Positions 1-7,930 of a stretch of DNA of 64,000 nt are shown here, one piece after another. Position 1 is the stretch's first letter; each line of letters begins with the position of its first letter. The notes under the pieces were generated by a model. The model was not told the origin of the DNA and searched no databases. It was given only the letters and a program-made list of their open reading frames with translations. Source of the DNA: Paracoccus sulfuroxidans (GTDB taxonomy: Bacteria; Pseudomonadota; Alphaproteobacteria; Rhodobacterales; Rhodobacteraceae); contig NZ_VLKU01000015.1 in the NCBI RefSeq assembly GCF_007830335.1, forward strand, positions 1 through 64,000, written 5' to 3'. The position numbers and the translations under genes are program-made.

Positions 1-360
1 ATCGACATCGTTTCGGGCGGCACCGACAACCACCTCTGCCTCGCCGACCTGCGCCCGAAGGGCGTGACCGGCAAGGCGACCGAGGCGGCTCTGGGTCGCG
101 CGCATATCACCTGCAACAAGAACGGCGTGCCGTTCGACCCGGAAAAGCCCTTCGTGACCTCGGGCATCCGTCTGGGTGCGCCTGCAGGCACCACGCGCGG
201 CTTCAAGGAAGAGGAATTCCGCCAGATCTCGCGCTGGATCGTCGAGGTTGTGGACGGTCTTGCCGCCAATGGCGAAGAGGGCAATGCCGCCGTCGAAGCC
301 AAGGTGAAGGCCGAGGTCGAGGCGCTGTGCGCGAAATTCCCGCTCTACAAGGGCATGTGA
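1..360 (+). CDS. glyA: Serine hydroxymethyltransferase, C-terminal part
   Basis: This is the last 119 codons of a PLP enzyme that interconverts serine and glycine with tetrahydrofolate in the cytoplasm. The window opens inside the gene, in frame from base 1. The stretch SGGTDNHL, the later [17 protein letters not shown] and the helical tail ending at KFPLYKGM are typical of the SHMT C-terminal domain. The catalytic lysine lies upstream of the window. A strong terminator follows about 45 bases after the stop, so glyA is probably the last gene of its transcript. The identification is secure; the only limit is the missing 5' part. Confidence 0.97.
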   Translation: MDIVSGGTDNHLCLADLRPKGVTGKATEAALGRAHITCNKNGVPFDPEKPFVTSGIRLGAPAGTTRGFKEEEFRQISRWIVEVVDGLAANGEEGNAAVEAKVKAEVEALCAKFPLYKGM

Positions 361-404
361 TCGGGGCACGGCTGGCGGATCACGCCGGCCACCGCCTGCA
401 AGCG

Positions 405-433
405 AAAAGGCCCGCAGAGATGCGGGCCTTTTT
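405..433 (+). terminator. Rho-independent terminator of glyA
   Basis: A perfect 12-bp stem (AAAAGGCCCGCA / TGCGGGCCTTTT) closes on a GAGA tetraloop and ends in a T run. It lies 45 bases past the glyA stop. The A tract on the other side means it could also stop transcription coming from the minus strand. Confidence 0.93.
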
Positions 434-461
434 CATGGGCGGCGCTTTTCGTAGGCGGCGC

Positions 462-615
462 TCAGATCACCCCGCGCCGCACAAGCAGCCACAGCGCGAT
501 GGCGCCGAGAATCAGCAGCGCAAAGACCAGCGCCGCACCCAGCCTGCCTCCCTTGCCGGGTTCGAGATCTCGGTTGATCAGCCACCTGTTGTCGCGCTCG
601 AGGCGGCGTTCGCAC
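462..615 (-). pseudogene. C-terminal remnant of a small inner-membrane protein
   Basis: On the minus strand a frame ending in TGA at 462-464 reads ERRLERDNRWLINRDLEPG, followed by a hydrophobic segment (GAALVFALLILGAIALWLLV) and a short RRGVI tail. This is one transmembrane helix with basic ends, and the codon use is typical of the chromosome. The frame has no start, because phage-like sequence begins at about 615. I read it as the 3' end of a chromosomal gene downstream of glyA, cut by the left edge of the accessory island. Its function is not recognisable. Confidence 0.6.
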
Positions 616-616
616 C

Positions 617-1128
617 GTGCCCTTCTACATCAAGATCGGCACGACCTACACACCATCAACCCGATCGATCTGGCCAACAACCTTGCCGGAGATGAAGGCT
701 GCGTGCCCGGCGAATTCACCTCGGACCGGTTCTATTGGGATGGCCGCGCCATGGTCGCCTTCCCCGATCGGCCGTCTGAATGGGCCGAGTTCGACTTCGG
801 GACCAGGCAATGGGTGGACCTCTATGATCCGGTTCTGGCCCTCGAGGTGGCGCGGGTTAGTGTGAACATGACGCGTACTGCCTTCCTGCTGGCAGCAGTC
901 GCTGCCGAGATTATCCACGAGAGCGACGCCGGTCCCGCCTCGCGCGGGGAGATCCCGCCCTCGCTGGTGCCGGTCTTCGACGGCCTGCCACCCGAGGTCC
1001 GCATCGAGGCCGTCGTCTGCTGAGGCGCGGCCACGGTCATCGAGCGAACCAACCCGGTGCTGGCTGCCCTGGCCGAGGCCATGGCGATCAGCGATACGGA
1101 TCTCGACGCGCTCTTCGGCATCGCCTGG
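617..1128 (+). pseudogene. Broken phage tail-region gene
   Basis: The piece starts with MPFYIKIGTTYT (GTG at 617) and then changes frame near 653 to TINPIDLANNLAGDEG. It reads on to an in-frame TGA at 1021-1023, after which the same frame continues as TVIERTNPVLAALAEAMA. At least one frameshift and one nonsense codon are present. The style (short protein, WDGRAMVAF, long helix AFLLAAVAAEII) is like proteins encoded near tail-fibre genes of Mu-like and Rhodobacter phages, but I do not know the exact family. The copy fuses directly into an IS3-family fragment near 1130. It is dead and marks the left side of the island. Confidence 0.55.
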
Positions 1129-1130
1129 CC

Positions 1131-1343
1131 GCCTGGCGCACGGACTATAACACCGAACGGCCTCACTCCCGTCTCGGCTGGCAGACACCGGCCCAGTTCG
1201 CCCAAACCTTCACACCGCAACGGGGCCTGACGCTGCGCAATCTGCAAAGCTCCGCGCCAGCCCCCGTTGCCCAACCCGCCCAAGTGGGCAAAACTCAAGC
1301 CCGGAGTCTCGCTCACGCTGGATAAAAGTCGGGGGCAACGTCA
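1131..1343 (+). mobile_element. IS3-family transposase (OrfB) 3' fragment with right terminal end
   Basis: The frame from about 1131 reads WRTDYNTERPHSRLGWQTP, the hallmark C-terminus of the DDE integrase domain (OrfB) of IS3-family elements. It continues to a TAA at 1323-1325. The sequence after it, TGGATAAAAGTCGGGGGCAACGTCA, looks like the right inverted repeat of this family and ends in the expected CA at 1343. The rest of the element, including the D and D of the catalytic triad, is missing, so it cannot transpose. It was probably truncated when it recombined with the phage fragment to its left. Confidence 0.8.
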
Positions 1344-1823
1344 CTCCGCGTTGTATAACTTACCATTTTCAAGCATCATATCAGCATCATACGGCATTTC
1401 CAGCGCCACAATTCCGGAAAATGCTGCCATTGGCCCGGGATCGTAACTGTTCGTCAGTGCGGCATCCATGCCGGTGACGCGAAAGACCGCATACGGGCCC
1501 CTGTCAATGAAATAATCCAGAGGCGTTTCTGTCACGCCGATCTGCTCATCAACATAGATCGCGACCGGGCCACCGCTTGAAGGGCGAAGCACAGCCACTG
1601 ACGCCCACTCCCCAGATTCAGCATCCCGGACGAGATCGTCAAAGCTATTGAGGCCGTTGCGGAAGACCAAATCTCCCGGCAGCCAGTCCCATGCGGCTTC
1701 CTCGATGCTCGCTGAAAATCCCGATGACCCAAGCTCCGGGCCAGCCAGAGAGTTGTCATCTTGCGCCCACGCTGGCGCATACCATGCGATGACCACGGAA
1801 GCGGCCAAGATCGTGCGTTTCAT
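1341..1823 (-). CDS. Secreted NlpC/P60-superfamily (YiiX-like) protein
   Basis: A 160-residue protein beginning MKRTILAASVVIAWYAPAWAQ, a signal peptide with an AxA cleavage site, so it is likely periplasmic. The mature part has WLPGDLVFRNG, then SVAVL, and TPLDYFIDRGPYAVFRVTG, which follow the permuted papain-like YiiX/YebB fold. The catalytic His usually seen in a SHVGIV motif is not evident (ASVAVL here), and no clear nucleophilic Cys is present, so it may be inactive or a binding protein. A GTG lies three codons upstream of the chosen ATG. Its TGA stop lies in the last three bases of the neighbouring IS3 end, so its natural C-terminus may have been altered by that insertion. Confidence 0.6.
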   Translation of the reverse strand: MKRTILAASVVIAWYAPAWAQDDNSLAGPELGSSGFSASIEEAAWDWLPGDLVFRNGLNSFDDLVRDAESGEWASVAVLRPSSGGPVAIYVDEQIGVTETPLDYFIDRGPYAVFRVTGMDAALTNSYDPGPMAAFSGIVALEMPYDADMMLENGKLYNAE

Positions 1824-2059
1824 GCAGTTCACTGTCGTTCAGGTTCGTTGCGCAGACGGTAGCTTGAGACCGAGTGACCGCAAAGGGCTCTTCGTGCCGA
1901 TCTGTCGCCCCCGACCGGCGACTATGCGGGACGGAGCGGCCGTTAGGCGTTACGGGAAACGACGCAGTTTTTGTGTGAACCATTGCTGAGGATTTGCGGG
2001 ACAAAGTTGCTAACGCCAGCACGATGAACGACGATGGCTTTCTGATGAGGGAGGATGCT

Positions 2060-2395
2060 ATGGAAATTTCGCCAGGAAAGAACATCGCCATCAAGGTTCC
2101 ACTCCACAAATGGGAGGAAACGGTTGCCTTTTATCGCGACAAAGTCGGTTTGACGGTAGCCAAAACTCTGACGAACAGTGTGGGTTTCACTTTTGGGAGC
2201 ATGACGCTCTGGATTGATCGCGTCGAGCGGCAAAGCCAAGTTGATGTATGGCTTGAGCTCTTCTCAGACGACCCCGACCAAGCGCTGAAAAAGCTGGACA
2301 GCCCGAGGCGGGACGAACTGGAACCGCTGGATGATGTCAACGGCCTTTGGACCTCCGACCCGGCTGGCGTCGTCCTGCTTGTCAGGAATGAATAA
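2060..2395 (+). CDS. VOC (glyoxalase/bleomycin-resistance) family protein
   Basis: A 111-residue protein with one VOC module pair: KNIAIKVPLHKWEETVAFYRD at the start, VGFTFGSMTLWIDRV in the middle, and LWTSDPAGVVLLVRNE at the end. VOC proteins bind a metal between beta-alpha-beta-beta-beta units and act as lyases, dioxygenases or antibiotic-binding proteins; the substrate cannot be told here. The ATG at 2060 is chosen because GAGGGAGGA sits 6 bases upstream; the frame is open further 5', without a better site. It stands alone at the left edge of the island, just before repeat R1. Confidence 0.75.
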   Translation: MEISPGKNIAIKVPLHKWEETVAFYRDKVGLTVAKTLTNSVGFTFGSMTLWIDRVERQSQVDVWLELFSDDPDQALKKLDSPRRDELEPLDDVNGLWTSDPAGVVLLVRNE

Positions 2396-2409
2396 CCGCT
2401 TGGATTCTT

Positions 2410-2557
2410 CGCGTCTGAAATCAACCTAGCCAAAGAGCCGATGAAGGTATCCGTCAGCACGTTAGGAAATCCTTGAGGCGGCCCGATCCTGATAGGCGCG
2501 AAAAATTATCGTCGCAAAGCTAGTGCACTTTTGTCGCAAAGCTAGCGACCCGCAACA
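2410..2557 (+). repeat. Island-flanking repeat R1 (IS-end-like)
   Basis: This 148-bp segment is closely related to R2 (27325-27472), in the same orientation, and partly to R3 (27216-27312). It contains two copies of GTCGCAAAGCTAG at 2511-2523 and 2533-2545, 22 bp apart, and ends in GCGACCCGCAACA. Multiple short repeats inside a terminus are typical of IS21-family ends, which is my best guess, though no transposase is nearby. One frame reads SEINLAKEPMKVSVSTLGNP and then a stop, and R2 preserves a similar reading, so part may be a transposon gene tail. I see no gene in the remaining bases 2558-2762. Confidence 0.8.
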
Positions 2558-2762
2558 AACAGCAGTTGGCCAGTCTCCGAAGTAAGGATGGTCCCCGCAA
2601 ACCCCTTTGGCATATAAAGAAAAAGGCCCCGCGAGGGACCTATTTTCGGGTTTGCAATGTGCAAGTGGCGGAGGGAATGGGTCTGAGATCCAACGTTCTC
2701 CAAGTCTGACCCGTCGGCCGCAGCACCGGCACTATCCAGAAAAATTACTTCTGGACAAAGAC

Positions 2763-3071
2763 TTACCCAAAATCCTCCTTGAGGCGATCCATCTGATGCA
2801 TCCGCTCGTGAAGGATCGTGACGATGCCAATGTCGCCATTTGACAGCCGTCGCCAGTACACGAAATGCCGCTCGTAGCGGAAGAAATACCCCTCCACTCC
2901 GAACTCGGCCGGTACGGGTCTCGAAATGACTCCGCGTGTGTCGATCTGCTCGAAGGCGGCGAACAGACCGGTGATGTAGATCTCGGCTTGCGCCTCGCCC
3001 CAGCGGTCGCGGGTGTATCGGTAGATCTCGTCGAGGCGCAGTGAGGCCGTCTCCTGGACGCGGATCGCCAT
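2763..3071 (-). CDS. parE: ParE/RelE-family toxin
   Basis: A 102-residue basic protein. ParE-type toxins poison gyrase, or in related families cleave mRNA, when freed from their antitoxin. Visible features are the N-terminal helix pair VQETASLRLDEIYRYTRDRWGEAQAEIYI and the C-terminal strands YFFRYERHFVYWRRL...IGIVTILHERMHQMDRL, the usual RelE/ParE fold. It starts 4 bases after the ParD stop, so the two are cotranscribed with the antitoxin first, the common arrangement. It lies inside the repeat-bounded island and may help keep that island in the population. Confidence 0.9.
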   Translation of the reverse strand: MAIRVQETASLRLDEIYRYTRDRWGEAQAEIYITGLFAAFEQIDTRGVISRPVPAEFGVEGYFFRYERHFVYWRRLSNGDIGIVTILHERMHQMDRLKEDFG

Positions 3072-3075
3072 GGGC

Positions 3076-3330
3076 TCAGGTCCGGTTCCGGGCGATCACC
3101 TCAGCAGCGGTCAGCGGCTTGTAGCTGTCCTCGGGCGCGGCGAAGGCTCGGTTCAGTTCGGCCTTCAATCGGTCGAATGCCTCGCGCTCCGCACGCTCCT
3201 TGTCGCGACGGATCAGGTCGCGGATGTATTCGCTGACGTTCTCATAGGCGCCCTCCTCGCCGACGTTGGTCGCAACGAACTCGCTGAGGGCGCCGCTGAC
3301 GCGGACGGTCATGGTGGTGGTGCGGGGCAT
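3076..3330 (-). CDS. parD: ParD-family antitoxin
   Basis: An 84-residue protein from MPRTTTMTVRV. The N-terminus is a ribbon-helix-helix DNA-binding domain (TMTVRVSGALSEFVATNV...NVSEYIRDLIRRD). The acidic/helical tail should wrap the toxin. ParD proteins neutralise ParE and repress the shared promoter. The ATG at 3330 is preferred over the longer frame because AGGGAGAG precedes it at good spacing and families begin at this point. It pairs with the toxin gene 4 bases downstream. Confidence 0.92.
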   Translation of the reverse strand: MPRTTTMTVRVSGALSEFVATNVGEEGAYENVSEYIRDLIRRDKERAEREAFDRLKAELNRAFAAPEDSYKPLTAAEVIARNRT

Positions 3331-3413
3331 GGCGCTCTCCCTGCTCGGTGTGTATTCAAGATAACCAAAATCGAACACGATACAAGGGTAGCGAGGCCGC
3401 GCGGGACGTCCCC

Positions 3414-3737
3414 CTATCGGCGCGCCCGGTCCTCGGCCTCTTCCACGATCAACCGGTCCGCCAGCGCGAGCAGCGCGATCAGGACGGCATCAGAATGACG
3501 CGCGAGCGACACGAGGTGCTCGCCGCTCGGCCCGCGCTCGCCTGCGAACCAGTATTTGACGGTCCGCTCGCTGGCACCTGTCCACCGCATGGCGGACTTG
3601 ATCGCCCGATGGGTCGATCCGAGCTCCGCATGCAATGCAATGGCTATGGCGGCGCGATAGTCAGCCGGAACGTCCTCGGGGTGCACAACTGTGCCCATCT
3701 TCGGCACAACTGTGCCCATCTTCACGCGCATCTTCAT
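3414..3737 (-). CDS. Small HTH-like protein of the recombinase module
   Basis: A 107-residue protein read from the ATG at 3737, which follows a GGAGAG site; the much longer upstream frame has no protein-like character. After a basic start (MKMRVKMGTVV) comes DYRAAIAIALHAELGSTHRAIKSAMRWTGASERTVKYWFAGERGPSGEHLVSLARHS, whose SERTVKYWF element looks like the recognition helix of a helix-turn-helix. Similar proteins sit beside serine recombinases and ParB-like genes on alphaproteobacterial elements. A 21-bp tandem duplication (3684-3725) doubles the MGTVV segment. It is likely a regulator or accessory of the divergent recombinase module. Confidence 0.6.
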   Translation of the reverse strand: MKMRVKMGTVVPKMGTVVHPEDVPADYRAAIAIALHAELGSTHRAIKSAMRWTGASERTVKYWFAGERGPSGEHLVSLARHSDAVLIALLALADRLIVEEAEDRARR

Positions 3738-4058
3738 GTTTCTCTCCGCTAAATCTTTGGAGAGCCATGAAAACGGCAGAATCCATCTGTTCCCGCTGCG
3801 GTCCTGTTTGGCCGCCTGTTGGAACGGACCATTCACTTGAAGGTGGCCGATATGAACTGCGAAACGGGACCGCAGATTATCGAGCGCGTGGGCGGCCGCG
3901 CGCCGCAGGCGATCCGCCAATGCGCCGGGCACGGAAAGGAATTGCCCTTTTCCGGAAACGACTTTCCGGCGCTCGCATGTTCGAATGATCGCGGCAGCAT
4001 GCGCAACGGTCCGGACCATCCCGACCGGATTGCTGCGACGTGAACCGGAGCCGGGCAG
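3738..4058. other. Divergent intergenic region before the recombinase
   Basis: These 321 bases separate the minus-strand HTH gene from the recombinase. Short open frames exist on both strands, but none has a ribosome site or protein-like composition. The position suggests divergent promoters and possibly the recombinase's own binding site, but I could not point to a convincing -35/-10 pair or a dyad core. Confidence 0.4.
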
Positions 4059-5630
4059 ATGCGAGGGCGTGAGGCAAGCAGGGAGACTGGCGCCAGCCAA
4101 TCAGAGCCCGACGTGCCCGCCGTCGCGTACGTCCGGATGTCGACCGATCACCAGAAATACTCGACCGAGAACCAGCTGGACGTCATCCGCAACTACGCTG
4201 TCGCCCGCGGCCTGCAAATCCAGCGCGTGTTCGAGGACTCCGGGCGATCCGGCCTGCGGCTCGATGGCCGGGAGGCGCTGCAGAACCTGATGGCCGAGGT
4301 GCAATCCGGCCAGGCCGATTTCAAGGCGATCCTCGTCTATGACGTCAGTCGGTGGGGTCGGTTTCAGGACGCTGACGAGGGCGCTTACCACGAACACGTC
4401 TGCTCCCGTGCGGGGATCCGGGTCCATTACTGCGGCGAGCAGTTCGAGAACGACGGCAGCATCGGCTCTAACCTCCTGAAGACCGTGAAGCGCGTTATGG
4501 CCGGCGAATACAGCCGCGAGCTGTCGGTGAAGGTCTTCGCCGGGCAGTGCCGCCTCGTGGAACTCGGTTATCGCCAGGGCGGCGCGGCTGGATACGGGCT
4601 GCGGCGGGTGCTGATCGACGAGCACGGCAACCCGAAGGGCGAACTGTCGCGTGGCGAGCAGAAGAGCCTGCAGACCGACCACGTCATCCTTGTCCCCGGC
4701 CCCGAGGAGGAGCAGCGGGTCGTCCAGCGCATGTACGCGATGTTCGTGCGCGAGGGGCGTCCGGAGCGGGAGATCGCGGAGGTTCTGAACGCCGAAGGTC
4801 ACCGCACCGATCTCGATCGGCCGTGGACCCGGGCGACGGTCCATCAGGTGCTGACCAACGAAAAGTACATCGGGAACAACGTCTTCAACAAGGTGTCCTT
4901 CAAGCTGAAGCAGCGTCGGGTGGTAAACCCGCGCGAAATGTGGATCCGGGCCGAGGGCGCCTATCCTGCCATTGTGGACGAGGCGCTGTTCCTGCGCGCC
5001 CGGGAGATCGTGGACGCCCGCAGCCGCCATTTCTCAGATGAGGAACTGCTCGACGCCCTGCGCGCGATCCTCAAGCGACAGGGCATGCTGTCGGGGCTGA
5101 TCATCGATGAGGAGGATGATCTGCCGTCCTCCAGCGCCTATCGCAGCCGCTTCGGCAGCCTGCTGCGCGCCTACCGGCTGATCGGCTACGAGCCGGACCG
5201 CGACTACAGCTACATCGAGGTCAACCGCGCCTTGCGGCGGGCCCATCCGCAGGTCGTGGCCGAAATCATCGCTGGCGTCACCCGGCACGGTGGGTCGGCC
5301 GTGCAAGACCCCGACACCGATCTGGTTCGCGTCAACGACGAGTTCACTGTGTCGATCGTTCTGGCCCGCTGCACCGCGACGGCGACCGGGTCGCTGCGCT
5401 GGCGCATCCGTCTCGACACCGGACTGGTGCCCGACATCACCATCGCTGTGCGCATGGACGAGGTGAACGAGGCGCCGCGCGACTACTACTTGCTGCCCAG
5501 CATCGACATGACCTTCGGGAAACTGAAATTCGCCGAGCAAAACGGCCTAGCGCTCGATGCGTACCGGTTCGACACGCTCGATTTCTTCTACGCGCTCGCC
5601 TCGCGGGCCAGGATCGCGGAGGTGGCGTGA
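4059..5630 (+). CDS. Large serine recombinase
   Basis: A 523-residue site-specific recombinase. The resolvase domain starts at about residue 20 with AYVRMSTDHQ, where Ser28 is the expected nucleophile, followed by ENQLDVIRNYA, EDSGRSG and ILVYDVSRWGRF. A recombinase domain (YGLRRVLID ... PEREIAEVLNAEGHRTDLDRPWTRATVHQVLTNEKYIGNNVFN) covers about 190-300. The last 200 residues are a long extension without the usual zinc ribbon. The stop overlaps the start of the next gene, so it is cotranslated with two RepB/ParB-like proteins. It likely integrates or excises the element that carries the island, perhaps controlled by those partners. It appears intact. Confidence 0.9.
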   Translation: MRGREASRETGASQSEPDVPAVAYVRMSTDHQKYSTENQLDVIRNYAVARGLQIQRVFEDSGRSGLRLDGREALQNLMAEVQSGQADFKAILVYDVSRWGRFQDADEGAYHEHVCSRAGIRVHYCGEQFENDGSIGSNLLKTVKRVMAGEYSRELSVKVFAGQCRLVELGYRQGGAAGYGLRRVLIDEHGNPKGELSRGEQKSLQTDHVILVPGPEEEQRVVQRMYAMFVREGRPEREIAEVLNAEGHRTDLDRPWTRATVHQVLTNEKYIGNNVFNKVSFKLKQRRVVNPREMWIRAEGAYPAIVDEALFLRAREIVDARSRHFSDEELLDALRAILKRQGMLSGLIIDEEDDLPSSSAYRSRFGSLLRAYRLIGYEPDRDYSYIEVNRALRRAHPQVVAEIIAGVTRHGGSAVQDPDTDLVRVNDEFTVSIVLARCTATATGSLRWRIRLDTGLVPDITIAVRMDEVNEAPRDYYLLPSIDMTFGKLKFAEQNGLALDAYRFDTLDFFYALASRARIAEVA

Positions 5631-6538
5631 TGCCCGATGACATGGAGCCGACCAGCCAGAAGCACGTGACCCTGATCCCTTGTGACCGGATCAGGATCCT
5701 CAACCCCCGCGTTCGCAACCGACGCACCTTCGAGGCGATGGTGGAGAACATCGCACGCATCGGCCTGAAGCGCCCGATCACCGTGGCGCCGCGCGCCGGG
5801 ACAGATCCGCAGGAGTATGAGCTCGTCTGCGGACAGGGTCGACTTGAGGCCTTCATCGAACTGAAGCAGGACCGGATCCCGGCCATCGTGATCAAGGCCG
5901 ACGAAAGCGATTGCCTCGTCATGAGCCTCGTCGAGAACTGTGCGCGGCGCCAGCACAACCCCATCGACCTGATGCGCGAGATCGGCGCACTCCGCCAGCG
6001 CGGATACAACGACCGCCAGATCGGCGAGAAGATCGGCGTGTCCACCGAGTATGTGAACATGATCGCTGGCCTGTTAGAGAAAGGCGAAGAGCGCCTGGTC
6101 TCGGCCGTGGAGACCGGCGTCCTCCCGCTGAATCTGGCCATCCAGATCTCCAAGACGGACGCGAAGGGGGCGCAGAAAGCGCTCATGGACGCCTATACCC
6201 AGAACAAGCTGCGGGGCCGGAAGCTGGCGCTCGTGCGCCGCCTGATACAGCAGCGCGAACTGCGCGGCCCGCAAATCCACAGCAACCAACTCGGACGCAA
6301 GCCTCCGAAACGGGCGCTCACGAGCGAGGGCCTTGTGCGGGCGTATCAGCAGGAGGCGACGCGCCAGAAGCTGCTTATCAAAAAGGCCGAGCTCACCCAG
6401 AGCCGGCTGATGTTCGTGCGCGAGGCGTTCCGGAAGCTCTGCGCGGACGAGCATTTCATGACCCTGCTCAGGGCCGAGGGGCTCGAGACAATGCCCGCCG
6501 ACCTTGCGCGGCCCGCGACCGACGGGGCCCCGGCATGA
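5630..6538 (+). CDS. ParB/RepB-type DNA-binding protein 1
   Basis: A 302-residue protein with a ParB N-terminal domain (IPCDRIRILNPRVRNRRTFEAMVENIARIGLKRPITV, then YELVCGQGRLEAF) followed by a KorB/HTH region (LMREIGALRQRGYNDRQIGEKIGVSTEYVNMI). The C-terminal half resembles the RepB plasmid-partition domain. ParB-fold proteins bind CTP and spread on DNA. No ParA ATPase is nearby, so classical partition is unlikely; a role with the adjacent recombinase is more plausible. Start at 5630 (TGATG overlap with the recombinase stop); a later ATG at 5642 is possible. Confidence 0.85.
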   Translation: MPDDMEPTSQKHVTLIPCDRIRILNPRVRNRRTFEAMVENIARIGLKRPITVAPRAGTDPQEYELVCGQGRLEAFIELKQDRIPAIVIKADESDCLVMSLVENCARRQHNPIDLMREIGALRQRGYNDRQIGEKIGVSTEYVNMIAGLLEKGEERLVSAVETGVLPLNLAIQISKTDAKGAQKALMDAYTQNKLRGRKLALVRRLIQQRELRGPQIHSNQLGRKPPKRALTSEGLVRAYQQEATRQKLLIKKAELTQSRLMFVREAFRKLCADEHFMTLLRAEGLETMPADLARPATDGAPA

Positions 6539-7452
6539 AGCGCGAAGCACGCGACACCCCGAAGAGCGTCACACTCGGGTTCGAGGACGACTGCGTCACC
6601 CTCCCCATCGACGCGATCCTGCCGCTCCGTGCCCTCGGCAAGTCCGCAAAATCCAGCCGAAAGTATCGGCAGATCGTGGCTTCCATCGCCCAGATCGGGA
6701 TCGTCGAGCCGCCCGTCGTGGTTCGGAACCCCGACAAGTCCGCCACCTGGTTGCTGCTCGACGGCCATCTTCGGATCGAAGCGCTGAAGGATGCCGACGA
6801 ACAGGAAGTGGAGTGTCTGGTCTCCACCGACGATGAGGCCTTCACCTACAACCGCCAGGTCAGCCGCCTTGCGCCGATCCAGGAACACAAGATGATCCGC
6901 AAGGCGATCGAACGCGGCGTCCCCGAAGAGAAGATCGCGCTCGCCCTCGATCTCAACATGAGCAGCATTCGGCGCAAGGCGCGCCTGTTGGACGGCATCT
7001 GCGAAGAAGCCGTCGCAATCCTGAAAGACAAGCCCTGCACGAACGCCGTGTTCGACGCGCTGCGCAAGATGAAGACCATGCGCCAGATCGAGGCTGGGGA
7101 GCTTCTTGTCAACGCGAACAACTATTCCGTCGCCTACGTGAACGCGATCCTGGCAGGAACGCCGCAGGCCCAACTGGTCGAGTCGTCCAAGCCCAAGAAG
7201 GTGAAGGGCATCACGCCCGAGGCCATGGCGCGCATGGAGCAGGAACTGGCCCGTCTGCAGGAGGGGATCGCCTCGATCCAGGACACCTACGGGCAGGATC
7301 ACCTGCACCTGACCGTGATCAAGGGCTATGTCGGCAAGTTGCTCGGGAACGCTCGGGTCGTGCGCTACCTGGCGCAGAACCATCCCGAGTTCCTCGGCGA
7401 GTTCCAGACGATCACCGAGATCACGCCGGCCGAGGCCGCCGACGCCGAGTAG
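6535..7452 (+). CDS. ParB/RepB-type DNA-binding protein 2
   Basis: A 305-residue protein related to its upstream neighbour. It has a ParB-like start (VTLPIDAILPLRAL...KYRQIVASIAQIGIVEPPVVV, WLLLDGHLRIEAL), then an HTH-like segment (GVPEEKIALALDLNMSSIRRKARLLDGI). A RepB-type helical C-terminus includes VNANNYSVAYVNAILAGTP. Overlap of ATG with the previous TGA (ATGA) shows translational coupling. Recombinase plus two unlike ParB proteins is a recurring trio on alphaproteobacterial mobile elements. I infer that the two may act as a heteromeric accessory complex for recombination; this is not demonstrated. Confidence 0.83.
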   Translation: MKREARDTPKSVTLGFEDDCVTLPIDAILPLRALGKSAKSSRKYRQIVASIAQIGIVEPPVVVRNPDKSATWLLLDGHLRIEALKDADEQEVECLVSTDDEAFTYNRQVSRLAPIQEHKMIRKAIERGVPEEKIALALDLNMSSIRRKARLLDGICEEAVAILKDKPCTNAVFDALRKMKTMRQIEAGELLVNANNYSVAYVNAILAGTPQAQLVESSKPKKVKGITPEAMARMEQELARLQEGIASIQDTYGQDHLHLTVIKGYVGKLLGNARVVRYLAQNHPEFLGEFQTITEITPAEAADAE

Positions 7453-7930
7453 CCGTTCGTGGCGAATGAAGGGGACCCGGACCCGATAAGCGCGGGGACC
7501 GCGGGAGACGCCGGACTGTGGGCCGGATCAAGCGCGGCGGTGGGGATGGCGGCGAACCCGCTCGGAGGCCACCAGGCCGGTTCGAGTTTTCGCCGGCTGC
7601 GCGGCCGCGCCTGCGGCTGCGTCTCATTCGGGGCGTGTCGGAGGTCGGGCTACTCCGGCACGCCCTTACGAAGCGAGAGCGTCATCCACCCACTGCAGCG
7701 AGAAGGTGTCAACGGTCATCGCCGCATCGCCCTAACAACGACGATACCGCGAACTCATCATCGCCAGTCGAGAAACGTGTAGACGCCTCGTGATGGCTCG
7801 CGCTCGCGGTAAGATCCCTCCGTTCCACCATCGAGATGGTGCCAAGCTTTGATCTTGAATCCTGAACTAAGCCTAGTAGCATGAACCCAATGTTTTCTGG
7901 AACTTAGAAGTTGTAGTGGGGCTCAGAGCG
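7453..7930. other. Intergenic region between recombinase module and defence cassette
   Basis: About 480 bases without a convincing gene. The first half is very GC-rich and the last 130 bases are more A+T-rich, fitting a promoter for the cassette that starts at 7931. Overlapping short frames at 7459-7793 have no ribosome site and odd composition, so I do not call them. No terminator hairpin with a T run is seen. Confidence 0.4.

Noticed and set aside
2607..2843. Small plus-strand frame of 78 aa after R1
   Set aside because: No ribosome site, odd composition, and it overlaps the 3' end of the parE gene.
3819..4043. Small plus-strand frame before the serine recombinase
   Set aside because: No ribosome site or family likeness; the region is better read as divergent promoters.
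6346..7383. Long minus-strand open frame (345 aa) opposite the second ParB gene
   Set aside because: Shadow of a GC-rich gene; low-complexity translation without domains, while the plus strand has a clear ParB/RepB protein.
7459..7793. Overlapping plus-strand frames of 91-107 aa
   Set aside because: Arg/Ser-rich shadow-like translations in a GC-rich intergenic stretch without start signals.
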